64,000 nucleotides of DNA from Chloroflexota bacterium (GTDB lineage Bacteria > Chloroflexota > Dehalococcoidia > Tepidiformales > Tepidiformaceae), in the NCBI GenBank assembly GCA_016191435.1, contig JACPOQ010000035.1, positions 62,001 to 126,000 on the forward strand. The letters run 5' to 3'. Position numbers and translations under genes: made by a program. The notes beneath the pieces were generated by a model. The model did not search any database. It saw only the letters and a program-made list of their open reading frames with translations, and was not told the DNA's origin. Positions 1 through 7,975 of this stretch are shown in pieces; the first letter of the stretch is position 1, and the number at the start of each line of letters is the position of its first letter.

Positions 1-95
1 CGGAATGGATCCCGCGCGCCGCGCTTTCTGACTACCTGGGGCGCCAACCCCTCCGGCACAGGCTGGTCATCGCTGTCCTCAGGCTCGGCAACCAT
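1..95 (-). CDS. Start of an unknown gene, cut by the window edge
   Basis: An open frame begins with ATG one base after the stop codon of the Asp-box repeat gene and runs to the window edge without a stop (31 codons visible). The N-terminus begins MVAEPEDSDDQPVPEG, which is acidic and proline-rich, and ends in a basic stretch (VVRKRGAR). The tight spacing suggests it is co-transcribed with the gene upstream. Too little is visible to assign a family, and no strong ribosome binding site separates the two genes, so translational coupling would be needed. Confidence 0.4.
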   Translation of the reverse strand, partial: MVAEPEDSDDQPVPEGLAPQVVRKRGARDPF

Positions 96-96
96 C

Positions 97-1098
97 CTAG
101 CCCGGCCCCCACGTCGCGCCCCCGTCGGTGCTGCGGAAAACATGTCCGGCGCTGTCCGCCTGGATGGAGACGACCGCGACGTCCATCGGATTAGCGGGAT
201 TCACCGCTCCAAGCAGTACCTGGCCGCCACCAGGCACCGCGCGCTTTTCCCAGGTGGCGCCGCGATCGTTCGAGAACAGGATGGCGCCCTGCGCCCCGGC
301 ATACACAACGTCGGGGACCGCCGACGCCATGACCGCCATCGCGAGGGACGCGGCCGGCTTCCCGGCCGGCTTGAAGGTCGCCCCGGCGTCGTCACTACGC
401 AGGATGTTGCCCCCCATGCCCGCGGCATACAGCCGGCCGCCGGGGCCCGCGCTCAGTGTCATGGTGTCCCCCGGGAGGTTCCCCGGCGCTTTTGTCCATT
501 TTTCGCCGCCGTCGTTGCTACGGAAGAGGCCGGCGCCGACAACGTAGGCATACACCACCTTCGGGTCGTCCGGCGCCGTTGCGAGCCCGTGCACATCTGT
601 GCCGGGGAGGCCGGAACTGACCGGCTTCCAGGTCTGGCCGCCGTCGTCGCTGCGGACGAAGGTGTCGTGACCTGCCGCGAAGACGACTTTGCCGTCGGCC
701 CCGGCGAAACCCATCCCCATGGCATCGCCGCTAACGCTGACCGTGTTCCACGTACGCCCGCCGTCCGTGCTGCGCTGGACACCGGCATGATGACCGAAGA
801 GGATAACGTTCGGGTCCGCGGGGCTCACCGCCATTGAGTGAAAATCCGCGGCTTTAATCTGGGAGAGCTCCGCGCCTTTCGCCGTAGCGGCCGCGGCATT
901 GTTCGCGGGCTGGCCCGTGGCCGCTGTCCCGCCGGAGCCTCCTGAGAGCCGCGCTGTCGCGACGATCGCAACGACAGCCGCCGCAGCGAGGACCCCACCC
1001 CAGAGCATCCAATTGGGACGCCGCGCGGGCTGTTGGGCCTTCCGGTTCGCCGCACCGCGCTGTGCGTTCGCGCGTGCTCGGGACCGGCCCGTGCTCAC
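97..1098 (-). CDS. Membrane-anchored Asp-box (BNR/sialidase-like) repeat protein
   Basis: This 333-residue protein probably folds as a beta-propeller. After a basic N-terminus rich in Arg and Gln comes one hydrophobic segment (MLWGGVLAAAAVVAIVA, about residues 32-50), then a Gly/Ala-rich linker, then six Asp-box motifs of the form S-x-D-x-G-x-T-W (for example RSTDGGRTWNTV, RSDDGGQTWKPV, RSTDGGATWGPG). Such repeats occur in sialidase-like and Ycf48-like photosystem or glycosylhydrolase-type propellers; no catalytic residues of a true sialidase are evident, so enzymatic activity is not claimed. I chose the GTG at 1098 because GGAG lies 5 bases upstream; the frame is open for 109 more codons, but these look like noncoding shadow. 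The protein is probably anchored in the membrane with the propeller outside. A further gene starts one base after its stop. Confidence 0.75.
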   Translation of the reverse strand: MSTGRSRARANAQRGAANRKAQQPARRPNWMLWGGVLAAAAVVAIVATARLSGGSGGTAATGQPANNAAAATAKGAELSQIKAADFHSMAVSPADPNVILFGHHAGVQRSTDGGRTWNTVSVSGDAMGMGFAGADGKVVFAAGHDTFVRSDDGGQTWKPVSSGLPGTDVHGLATAPDDPKVVYAYVVGAGLFRSNDGGEKWTKAPGNLPGDTMTLSAGPGGRLYAAGMGGNILRSDDAGATFKPAGKPAASLAMAVMASAVPDVVYAGAQGAILFSNDRGATWEKRAVPGGGQVLLGAVNPANPMDVAVVSIQADSAGHVFRSTDGGATWGPG

Positions 1099-1234
1099 GA
1101 TGACTCCGCGACAGCGCCCGGGCTGCCAGGCGCCTTCCAGTTGAACCACATCGCCACCATCAACTTCATCGAATCGCCTCCGAGGCCACATACTACGCCG
1201 GCGGTAGTAACGAGCGAGGGAAGCGGGCAGAAGC

Positions 1235-1465
1235 TTGACCGAACGCCTATCTCCTGGCGTGGCTGCTCTGGGCATGGTCGTCGCGATTAGCGTGGCGGTC
1301 GCGTTGCCTTCCCGCGGGCGGAGATGGGAATGGAAAAACGGGGCTGATGCTGTCCGGATCGGCGGAATCCGCGGAGCAGGACAACTGCCGCCACTGGCGC
1401 TGCCAGATGTCACGCTCACCGACACGAGCGGTCAGCCGTACCGGCCACCGCGGTCATCATGTTGA
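1235..1465 (+). pseudogene. Possible remnant of an SCO1/SenC-like protein
   Basis: A 76-codon frame has a hydrophobic segment near its start (GMVVAISVAVALP) followed by LPDVTLTDTSGQPYR, which resembles the segment just before the copper-binding motif in SCO1/SenC thioredoxin-like proteins. The frame then stops without the CxxxC motif that defines the family. A neighbouring frame stays open from about 1444 to 1599 (ending in PSAPGNIPSSA) but shows no SCO signature. I read this as decayed or noncoding DNA; the similarity is short and could be chance. Confidence 0.25.
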
Positions 1466-1619
1466 TAGCTCGCCGCCGCAATCCATCTGGCGGCGCACGA
1501 CGGTTCGTCTCGGGTTTCCAGGTCGCGCAGTTCACCTTGAGCAGCGCCATGCTTGTCTACGTGCCATCCGCGCCGGGCAACATCCCCTCGTCCGCCTGAA
1601 CACAATGCGCCGGCGCCGG
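1466..1619. other. Gene-free stretch before the VOC gene
   Basis: This is the rest of the roughly 530-base gap between the Asp-box gene and the VOC gene. I see no recognisable gene, RNA or repeat in it. The only interpretable element is the -10 hexamer at its right edge. Confidence 0.4.
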
Positions 1620-1625
1620 TAGAAT
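1620..1625 (+). promoter_or_regulatory. -10 element, leaderless start of VOC gene
   Basis: TAGAAT is followed by a 6-base spacer and then the ATG at 1632. There is no Shine-Dalgarno sequence between them, so transcription should begin at or next to the start codon. Confidence 0.55.
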
Positions 1626-1631
1626 CGCCCG

Positions 1632-2027
1632 ATGTCTCACGTCGAGCTCGTGGCGATCGTCGTGGACGACTACGACACCGCCATCCACTTCTTCGTCGAA
1701 ACCCTCGGCTTTGAGCTCGTCCAAGACTCGCCCGCCTTCACCAATGACGGCCGCCCCAAGCGCTGGGTCGTCGTGAGGCCCGCCGGCGCCCAAACCGGCT
1801 TCCTCCTTGCCCAGGCCGATGGCGAAGCCCAACAGGCCGTCGTTGGTCACCAATTCGCCGGCCGCGTCGGCTTCTTCCTGCGGGTCGATGACTTCGAAGC
1901 CGCCTACCGCCGCATGGCCGATGCCGGCGTCACATTCGTGACCACGCCGCGGACCGAGCCCTACGGCCGCCTCGCCGTGTTCCTGGACGTGGCCGGCAAC
2001 CGCTGGGATCTCCTCGGACCGGGCTGA
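1632..2027 (+). CDS. VOC-family (glyoxalase/bleomycin resistance-like) protein
   Basis: A 131-residue, single-domain vicinal oxygen chelate protein. The opening pattern (VELVAIVVDDYDTAIHFFVE) and the close (GRLAVFLDVAGNRWDLLGP) are the two ends of the paired beta-alpha-beta-beta-beta fold, and the length is normal for a one-domain member. Family members bind a divalent metal and act in isomerisation, dioxygenation or drug binding; the substrate cannot be told from sequence. The start is fixed by a TAGAAT hexamer 6 bases upstream of the ATG. The gene appears to be a single transcription unit: decayed DNA lies on both sides. Confidence 0.85.
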   Translation: MSHVELVAIVVDDYDTAIHFFVETLGFELVQDSPAFTNDGRPKRWVVVRPAGAQTGFLLAQADGEAQQAVVGHQFAGRVGFFLRVDDFEAAYRRMADAGVTFVTTPRTEPYGRLAVFLDVAGNRWDLLGPG

Positions 2028-2056
2028 CCGCGGGCGCCGCACGCAAGGTCCGCCCG

Positions 2057-2284
2057 GTGGAGTACCCGCCCCGTATGGTCACCGTCGATGAGGTGCGTGC
2101 GTTCGCGGCCGGGCTGCCCCGCAGCTACGAGGCCGTCGTACGCGGCCGTCTAACAGCACTGCCAGGTTCGCTGTCAAGCACGCGATCGGCGGCGTCTGGC
2201 TCCAGATCGGCGGTAGCCACCTTTTCAAGCGCAAATGGGTCCGCCCCAGATGCGACTGACGTGCGTAGCCCAGCCGGCAAATAG
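2057..2284 (+). pseudogene. Decayed fragment resembling the YjbR/MmcQ N-terminus
   Basis: The first 25 residues (MVTVDEVRAFAAGLPRSYEAVV) resemble the start of MmcQ/YjbR-like proteins, but the sequence then changes character. A different frame continues with RFAVKHAIGGVWLQIGG and HLFKRKWVRPRCD before a stop. The family is normally about 110-120 residues with an internal region that is absent here. A frameshifted or truncated remnant is the simplest reading. The following 2285-2423 holds a small inverted repeat (CCTCGG-TCAG-CCGAGG, about 2347-2362) and the -10 of the next gene but no other gene. Confidence 0.35.
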
Positions 2285-2423
2285 CCACGAACCGGCTGCG
2301 ACTCGGTGCGCTTGCCAATGCGGCAATAGGTGCCGATGTTGCCGTCCTCGGTCAGCCGAGGTCCTGGTCGGTCGCGCGCCTCCTCCCGCCACCCATCGCC
2401 TACACTCCTGCGGCAGGATCGCC

Positions 2424-3383
2424 ATGCCCAACCTCTACCCCGAGATCGAAACCTATGACCACGGCATGCTCGATGTAGGCGATGGGCAGCGCATCTATTG
2501 GGAGGCGTGCGGCAACCCGGATGGCAAGCCCGCCGTCGTCCTCCACGGCGGCCCCGGATCCGGGTGCACGCCGCTGCAGCGCCGCTTCTTCAACCCCGAG
2601 GCCTACCGCGCCATCCTGTTCGACCAGCGCGGCTGCGGGCGCAGCACCCCGCACGCCGGCCACCCCGAGACAAGCCTCGCAGCCAACACCACCTGGCACC
2701 TCCTCGCCGATATCGAGCGCCTGCGCGTCCACCTGGGCATCGAGCGCTGGCTCCTCTTCGGCGGCTCGTGGGGCGCGACGCTTGCCCTCCTCTACGCCGA
2801 GACGCACCCGGATCACGTCAGCGAGATCGTCCTCGGCGGTGTCACCGCCGGTCGGCGCGAGGAGATCGACTGGCTGTACCGCGGCGTGGCCCCGCTCTTC
2901 CCCGAGCAGTGGGCGCGCTTCCGCGCCGGCGTCCCCGAAGCCGAACGCGACGGCGACCTCGTCGACGCCTACTACCGTCTGCTCAACCACCCGGACCCCG
3001 CCGTCCGCTCGAAGGCAGCGACCGATTGGTGCACCTGGGAATCGGCCAGCATCAGCGCCCAACCCGGGCCCGCGCTTTCGCCGCGATTCCGCGATCCCGC
3101 CTACGCCATGGCCTTCGCCCGCATCGTGACCCACTACTTCCGCCACAACCTCTGGCTCGAAGACGGCGTGCTCCTGCGCAACGCCGGCAAGCTCGCGGAC
3201 ATCCCCGGCATCCTCGTCCAGGGCCGGCTCGACCTCCAGGCGCCGCTCGCGACCGCGTGGGCGGTCAAACAGGCCTGGCCCAGCGCCGAGCTTGTGCTCG
3301 TCGAAGGCGCCGGCCACGCGAACACCGACACCGGTATCCCCGAACAGCTCGTCCGCGCCACCGATTCCTTCGCCCGCCGGTAG
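2424..3383 (+). CDS. pip: Proline iminopeptidase (peptidase family S33)
   Basis: This 319-residue alpha/beta hydrolase removes N-terminal proline from peptides in the cytoplasm. The oxyanion-hole motif HGGPGSG (residues 41-47), DQRGCGRS (67-74) and the nucleophile elbow GGSWG with Ser115 are the hallmark of prolyl iminopeptidases; the C-terminal GAGHAN supplies the catalytic His. Length is as usual. The ATG at 2424 is chosen because MPNLYPEIETYDHGML is the normal family N-terminus; the frame is open upstream for 63 codons without homology. A TACACT hexamer at 2401-2406 could be the -10, giving a leader of about 11 bases. It fits with the peptide ABC transporter at the other end of the window. 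Confidence 0.92.
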   Translation: MPNLYPEIETYDHGMLDVGDGQRIYWEACGNPDGKPAVVLHGGPGSGCTPLQRRFFNPEAYRAILFDQRGCGRSTPHAGHPETSLAANTTWHLLADIERLRVHLGIERWLLFGGSWGATLALLYAETHPDHVSEIVLGGVTAGRREEIDWLYRGVAPLFPEQWARFRAGVPEAERDGDLVDAYYRLLNHPDPAVRSKAATDWCTWESASISAQPGPALSPRFRDPAYAMAFARIVTHYFRHNLWLEDGVLLRNAGKLADIPGILVQGRLDLQAPLATAWAVKQAWPSAELVLVEGAGHANTDTGIPEQLVRATDSFARR

Positions 3384-3443
3384 CCCCTCAGCCCCTCAAC
3401 CCCTCGCCTCGCGCGTTCGCCCCCACCCCGGCATGATCGCACC

Positions 3444-4256
3444 ATGACTGACGATGCCTTCTTCCGGCGCGACGGCGCCACGTTCGTACCCAACCCTGTC
3501 TGCCGGGGGCCGTGGGACCCGAAGTCGCTCCATGGGCGCGTCGTCGCCGGCTTGCTCGCCGCCGAGATCGAGCGCCAGTACGGCGATCCCGGGTTCCAGC
3601 CTGCACGTCTCACCGTCGACCTCTGGCGCCTCCCCGATTTCACCCCGATCGAGGTCACGACGACGCTCGTGCGCGAAGGTGGCCGCCTCAAGGTCGTCGA
3701 TGCGGAGTGTTTCGCCGGCGGCAAGTCCATCGGCCGCGCCAGCGCCGAACTCCTGCGCCGCGGCGTCCCGCCCCAGACCGAGGTCTGGAGTCCGCCGCCC
3801 TGGAACGTCCCTCCCCCGCAGCGCGTGCCCCCGGAAAGCCTCCCTGCCGACCGGCCCACGGACTGGCAGCCCATGTGGGAGATGCGGCCCATCGGCCCGC
3901 AATGGGGCGTCGCTGCCCAGAAGCGCGTCTGGATGCGCGAGGTGCGCGGCCTCTTCGAAGGCGAAGCGCTTACCCCGTTCCAGCGCGCCGCCCTCGCCGC
4001 CGACTTCGCCAGCCCGCTCTCCAACAGCGGCGCCGGCGGCCTCGCCTACATCAACACCGATATCACCCTGTATCTCCATCGCTTGCCCGCGGGCGAATGG
4101 CTCGGCTTCGAAACCATCGCACACCACGCAGCCGAGGGCGTCGCCGTAGGCGAATGCATGCTCTACGACGAGGAAGGCGTCATCGGCCGCAGCATCACTG
4201 CCGCGCTCGCCCAGCGCCGTACCGCCGGCCCGGAGATCCCGCCGCGCAACGACTGA
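3444..4256 (+). CDS. Acyl-CoA thioesterase-like protein (double hotdog)
   Basis: A 270-residue protein matching the TesB-like/4HBT_3 acyl-CoA thioesterase family. The N-terminal half (HGRVVAGLLAAEIERQYGD; LTVDLWRLPDFTPIEVTTTL) and the C-terminal half (LTPFQRAALAADFASPLSN; YINTDITLYLHRLPAGEW; GVIGRSITAAL) form the two hotdog folds. These proteins hydrolyse acyl-CoA to free acid and CoA, usually on fatty or ring-degradation intermediates. The specific substrate is unknown. A CATGAT hexamer sits 6 bases before the ATG, a weak version of the leaderless arrangement seen elsewhere. It is convergent with the epimerase gene. Confidence 0.8.
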   Translation: MTDDAFFRRDGATFVPNPVCRGPWDPKSLHGRVVAGLLAAEIERQYGDPGFQPARLTVDLWRLPDFTPIEVTTTLVREGGRLKVVDAECFAGGKSIGRASAELLRRGVPPQTEVWSPPPWNVPPPQRVPPESLPADRPTDWQPMWEMRPIGPQWGVAAQKRVWMREVRGLFEGEALTPFQRAALAADFASPLSNSGAGGLAYINTDITLYLHRLPAGEWLGFETIAHHAAEGVAVGECMLYDEEGVIGRSITAALAQRRTAGPEIPPRND

Positions 4257-4276
4257 CCCGGCGCCTCCGCCGGGTC
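4255..4276. terminator. Hairpin shared by two convergent genes
   Basis: A perfect 9-bp stem (GACCCGGCG-CCTC-CGCCGGGTC) covers the stop region of both the thioesterase and the epimerase genes. It lacks a T-run on either side, so it is not a textbook intrinsic terminator, but its position suggests bidirectional termination or 3'-end protection. Confidence 0.45.
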
Positions 4277-5258
4277 ACACCCCGGCCTGCACCATGGCCA
4301 GCACCTCGTCGTCGCGCGTGAAGTCGAACGTGTACCAACTGCGGCCTTCCTCCTGGAACCAGCGGTACGCGTACGCCAGCCCACTCCTCAGCCCGAACGC
4401 CGGCCGCCAGCCCAGTTCCGACTTCGCCTTCTCGATGGAGAACACCGTCCCGCCCCGGTACCACTCGGCCCAGTGCAGGATCGGTGGCCGCAGCCGCTTC
4501 GCGATGTCGCGCGGCACATGTACGAGCTCCGGTTCGACGCCAACGGCCTCGGCCATCAGCCGGATGTAGGCCACGATGCTCGAAAACTCGGCGCCGTTCA
4601 CGTTGTAAACCTGGCCCGCGGAAGCATCGGTTTCGATGACGGCGCACATCGCCGCTGCAACGTCGTCGATGTGGACCAGGTGCACCGCCGCCATGCCGTC
4701 GCCCGGTACCAGGATCGGCCGTCCCGCCTCCAGCCGCGCGAAGAATCCCGGCTCGCGCGTTGGCAGCGGGCTGTGAGGACCGAGCGTGTGCCCCACGCGC
4801 AGGCTGGTCGCCGGGAAGCCCGAGCGCACGTACTCCTCCCGCAACAGCCGCTCGCAACGCACCTTCCCGGCGCCGTACGCCCTCGATGGGTTCCGCGCCT
4901 CGTCGTCCGAAACGGGAAACTCCTCCGTCACCGGCTGCACGTCGGACCACAGGTACACCGCCGTCGAGCTCGTGAAGACGAAATGCCGGACCCGTCCCCG
5001 GAACAACTCGACCAGTGGCGTCACGTCGGTCGTCTGGTACGAGGTGTTGTCGAACACCGCGTCGAACTGGTCGCGCCTCGGCCCAAGCACCTCATCGATG
5101 ACTCCGGGCATGCGGCGATCGCCGTGGAGCCGCCGCACGCCTTCGGGCAGCGCGGATTCGTGGCTGTTGAACACCGTGACCTCGTGGCCGCGGCGCGCCA
5201 GCGCCTCCACCAGGTGCCGCCCGATGTACCGGTTCCCGCCAAGCACGAGCACGCGCAC
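4275..5258 (-). CDS. NAD-dependent epimerase/dehydratase (extended SDR)
   Basis: This 327-residue protein starts with the Rossmann nucleotide-binding motif VRVLVLGGNRYIGRHLVEAL (GGxxxIG). The active-site triad region is visible as FTSSTAVY followed by SRAYGAGKVRCE, where the expected YxxxK tyrosine and lysine appear as Y-G-A-G-K. HIDDVAAAM and YNVNG are further conserved blocks of the family. It resembles the atypical SDR members used in sugar nucleotide modification; the substrate is not identifiable. The GTG at 5258 has GGAGGGG 4 bases upstream, which makes it preferable to the ATG 6 codons earlier. A TAAGAT hexamer at 5300-5305 is a plausible -10. Confidence 0.82.
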   Translation of the reverse strand: MRVLVLGGNRYIGRHLVEALARRGHEVTVFNSHESALPEGVRRLHGDRRMPGVIDEVLGPRRDQFDAVFDNTSYQTTDVTPLVELFRGRVRHFVFTSSTAVYLWSDVQPVTEEFPVSDDEARNPSRAYGAGKVRCERLLREEYVRSGFPATSLRVGHTLGPHSPLPTREPGFFARLEAGRPILVPGDGMAAVHLVHIDDVAAAMCAVIETDASAGQVYNVNGAEFSSIVAYIRLMAEAVGVEPELVHVPRDIAKRLRPPILHWAEWYRGGTVFSIEKAKSELGWRPAFGLRSGLAYAYRWFQEEGRSWYTFDFTRDDEVLAMVQAGV

Positions 5259-5362
5259 AGCACCCCTCCAACTCACGCACCGCCCTCGCTTGCGGCCGTA
5301 TCTTACGCCGCGCAGCCAGGGCCATGGCCACCGCCCAGCCGCTGGCCAAAGCTACGACGCCT

Positions 5363-6268
5363 TTAGTTCGAAAGCATCGGCAGCGCCCGCCAGTACGGCA
5401 GCTGCGCGCCGCTCGGCGCCACACTTCGCCCCGATGGCCCCACCCGGCCCAGCGGGTCCGCGATGGGGAACATCGAGAGCGGATGGCCTGCGGGGCACAT
5501 GTAGTTCGTGTCGAACCCGAAATCGTAGTACTGCACCATCTTCACTGTCCCGCCCGCGAACCCGGCAGTCGGGCTCATGCAGCGCATCGCCGCGCCGTCG
5601 AGCCCTTGCGCGCCCGCCGTCCAGATAGGCAGGCCTGGTGCATACGGCCCCGCGATGATCCCCCACTGGTAGCCCGTCCCGTAGATCCCCACCGGCAGCT
5701 TCTTCTCCTTGAAGTAGTCGATCGCGGCTCTGATCACCTGCGCGTTGTAGGTCGGGTCGTTCGACCAGAAGTTCCCCGTCTCCACGTCCAACCACCACGT
5801 GCTGGGCGTGATGCGGAGCGCCGATGCACGCAGGTGCACTTCTTTCGCCAGTCCATACCCGTAGTTGTAGGCGCGGCACCACTCGTATTTGTCCGGGGCT
5901 TTGTCCTTGTCCGTGCAGGTGCCGTAGGGCCCCGTCGCCGCTTCCACGCGGTCCGGCTTGGGATACTCGATGTTCACGTACACGGCGGGGTTCACCTCCA
6001 GCCGTTGCGCCCAGCGATACTGGTCGAGGAAGCACGGGTTCGCCGTGTACGGCCGCCCGTTGTTAATCCCGATGACCGCGAACGCGACGGGGCCCGGCGG
6101 CCACAGCTTCCCGCACTGCGGCCAGGAGATATCGAAGCCGGGGACCTGTGCCGCCACCGAGTCCGCCGCGTGCGAATCTGCCGGCCGCGCGCCGAAGGCG
6201 GCCAGCCCGATCACCATCCCGACCGCGAGGCCCACCAGCGTGCCCCGGGACACCACTACGTTGCGCAT
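5363..6268 (-). CDS. Secreted GH25/DUF1906-like glycoside hydrolase-like protein
   Basis: A 301-residue exported protein. A signal peptide is clear (MRNVVVSRGTLVGLAVGMVI then GLAAFGA). The mature part contains GFDISWPQCG, FAVIGINNGRPYTANPC, VYVNIEYPKP, TWWLDVETGN and VGIYGTGYQWG, the succession of strands and acidic residues seen in TIM-barrel lysozyme-like (GH25 or DUF1906) domains found in actinobacterial and Chloroflexota secreted proteins. The WLDVETGNFW block would carry the catalytic acids. Several cysteines suggest extracytoplasmic disulfides. The ATG at 6268 has GGAAGG 7 bases upstream. Whether it degrades peptidoglycan is inference. Confidence 0.72.
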   Translation of the reverse strand: MRNVVVSRGTLVGLAVGMVIGLAAFGARPADSHAADSVAAQVPGFDISWPQCGKLWPPGPVAFAVIGINNGRPYTANPCFLDQYRWAQRLEVNPAVYVNIEYPKPDRVEAATGPYGTCTDKDKAPDKYEWCRAYNYGYGLAKEVHLRASALRITPSTWWLDVETGNFWSNDPTYNAQVIRAAIDYFKEKKLPVGIYGTGYQWGIIAGPYAPGLPIWTAGAQGLDGAAMRCMSPTAGFAGGTVKMVQYYDFGFDTNYMCPAGHPLSMFPIADPLGRVGPSGRSVAPSGAQLPYWRALPMLSN

Positions 6269-6298
6269 TGCCGCGCCTTCCACACTCCCCGCCCGCGC

Positions 6299-6327
6299 AA
6301 GGTAGCCGGAAGCAGCGATACGTACAA
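6299..6327 (-). promoter_or_regulatory. Sigma-70-type promoter for the GH25-like gene
   Basis: On the minus strand TTGTAC (6327-6322) and TACCTT (6304-6299) are separated by exactly 17 bases. The predicted transcript would start near 6292, leaving a leader of about 24 bases with a ribosome binding site. Confidence 0.5.
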
Positions 6328-6457
6328 AGCCATATCGGAAAGATGCCGTGCCTTACATTTTCATCCTCCCTCCGCCTCGGAGATCGGAACCCGCACAGCG
6401 CCACATGACTCCGCCCGCGCGACGTGTAGAATCGGCGGCACGTCTCCGGAGGTCTCT

Positions 6458-7636
6458 ATGCGATTCAGCGACTCGCCCGAACTCGAACAGTGGCGCGCGG
6501 CCGTCCGCGGCTTTGTCGATGCCAACTGGCGCCGCCCAGGCGACGTCACCGACTTCGACGAGTTCAACGAACTTGAAGGTGACGAGGCGCGCCGCCAGCG
6601 GTGGCTCGATAAGCTCGCCGAAAACGGCTGGCTCGCCCCCGCCTGGCCGAAGAAGTACGGCGGCGCGGACATGAGCGTGCTGGAGCAGTTCGTGCTAAGC
6701 CAGGAGTTGCACCGCGCCGGCGCGCCCGTCAGCCGCCAGATGCTCAACCTCGTCGGCCCGACGATCATGCTGCACGGCACCGACGAGCAGAAGGCCGAAC
6801 ACCTCCCGCCGATGCTCCGCGGCGAAGTCGCCTGGTGCCAGGGCTTCAGCGAGCCCGGCTCCGGCTCGGACCTCGCCAGCCTGCAGACGCGCGCCGTCCG
6901 CGACGGCGACGACTACGTCGTCAATGGTCAGAAAATCTGGACCTCCGGCGCCCACAAGGCCGACTGGATGTTCATCCTCGTGCGCACCGACCCGGATGCA
7001 CCGAAGCATCGCGGCATCAGCTATCTGCTGCTCGATATGAAGTCGCCCGGCGTGAGCGTACGGCCGCTCGTGAACCTTGCGGATACCCACATCTTCAACG
7101 AGGTCTTCTTCGAAGACGTGCGCGTGCCGGCCCGCAATCGCATCGGCGAGGAGAACCGCGGCTGGTACGTCGGCACAACCACCCTCGATTTCGAGCGCTC
7201 GAACATCGCCCGCGCCGTCCAGGCCCGAAAGTCTGTCGACCGCCTCGCAGGCTACGTCCGCGACCGGGCGAAGGGCGGCAACCCCGTCTCCGCGGACTAC
7301 CGCATCGAGGTCGCCGAGCGCGCCGTCGAGACCTCCATTTGCGAGCTGCTTTCCTTCGAAGTCGTCTCCGTGCAGGCGCGTGGCGGCGTCCCGAACATGG
7401 AAGCGAGCATGAACAAGATGTACGGCTCCGAGCTATCGCAGCGCCTCGCCTACACCGAGATGCACGTGACCGGCATGGCCGGCCAGTACCGCCGCGCCAC
7501 TGGCCTCGCCGCCGAGCATCGTATCCAGGCCGCCAGCGACTACATGACCACCGTCCCCGCGACCATCGCCGCCGGCACCAGCGAGATCCAGCGCAACATC
7601 ATCGCCACCCGCGGCCTCGGCCTGCCGCGCGGCTAA
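6458..7636 (+). CDS. Acyl-CoA dehydrogenase
   Basis: A 392-residue FAD-dependent acyl-CoA dehydrogenase. Visible family blocks are the helical N-terminal domain, WCQGFSEPGSGSDLASL (the flavin-contact signature), VNGQKIWTSGAHKADW, the middle beta-domain and the C-terminal helical bundle ending TIAAGTSEIQRNIIATRGLGLPRG. It oxidises an acyl-CoA thioester to the enoyl-CoA, passing electrons to ETF; chain length or branching cannot be told. The ATG at 6458 follows GGAGG by 5 bases; a TAGAAT hexamer at 6427-6432 gives a leader of about 19 bases. Its TAA stop overlaps head-on with the TAG of the convergent MoaD-like gene (shared CTAA). Confidence 0.92.
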   Translation: MRFSDSPELEQWRAAVRGFVDANWRRPGDVTDFDEFNELEGDEARRQRWLDKLAENGWLAPAWPKKYGGADMSVLEQFVLSQELHRAGAPVSRQMLNLVGPTIMLHGTDEQKAEHLPPMLRGEVAWCQGFSEPGSGSDLASLQTRAVRDGDDYVVNGQKIWTSGAHKADWMFILVRTDPDAPKHRGISYLLLDMKSPGVSVRPLVNLADTHIFNEVFFEDVRVPARNRIGEENRGWYVGTTTLDFERSNIARAVQARKSVDRLAGYVRDRAKGGNPVSADYRIEVAERAVETSICELLSFEVVSVQARGGVPNMEASMNKMYGSELSQRLAYTEMHVTGMAGQYRRATGLAAEHRIQAASDYMTTVPATIAAGTSEIQRNIIATRGLGLPRG

Positions 7637-7896
7637 CCGCCCCCGATCGCCGGGATGATCGTCACCTCGCTTCCCGGCGACAGTGGTTCGAACAGTGGGT
7701 AGTTCGCGGCCTCGCCGTTGATCGCGACCGCTACCTCCGGCCGCACCTGGCCGTTCTCGATGACGCGCCCGTAGAACCCGGGGCACAGCGCGTCGACGTT
7801 CCGCAGGAGCTCCTCCAACGTCGCTCCCGCGACATCGAGGCGGGCCGCGCCTCCGCACAGGTCGCGCAACGGCGCCGGCACGATCACCATGGCCAC
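7633..7896 (-). CDS. MoaD/ThiS-family small sulfur carrier-like protein
   Basis: An 87-residue beta-grasp protein ending in ...TIIPAIGGG, the C-terminal Gly-Gly needed for adenylation and thiocarboxylate formation in MoaD-type carriers. The middle part (ATLEELLRNVDALCPGFY; VAVAINGEAANYP; LSPGSEVTIIP) matches the family. It is the last gene of the molybdenum hydroxylase operon, which suggests it supplies sulfur for the molybdopterin dithiolene of that enzyme. GTG at 7896 is preferred, with AGAGG 7 bases upstream; an ATG two codons later is possible. Confidence 0.8.
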   Translation of the reverse strand: MAMVIVPAPLRDLCGGAARLDVAGATLEELLRNVDALCPGFYGRVIENGQVRPEVAVAINGEAANYPLFEPLSPGSEVTIIPAIGGG

Positions 7897-7975
7897 GTGC
7901 TTACCTCTTCGCGGGGTATGGAATGGGCCCACCGCAACGCGATGGGCCCACTTGTTCGCTGGAACTCCGGCTGCT

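Noticed and set aside
1235..1465. An intact SCO1/SenC copper chaperone
   Set aside because: The frame stops before the CxxxC motif and no continuation with that motif is found in other frames.
2235..2423. 63-codon N-terminal extension of proline iminopeptidase
   Set aside because: It shows no homology, and the family start MPNLYPEIETYDHG occurs at ATG 2424 just after a -10-like TACACT.
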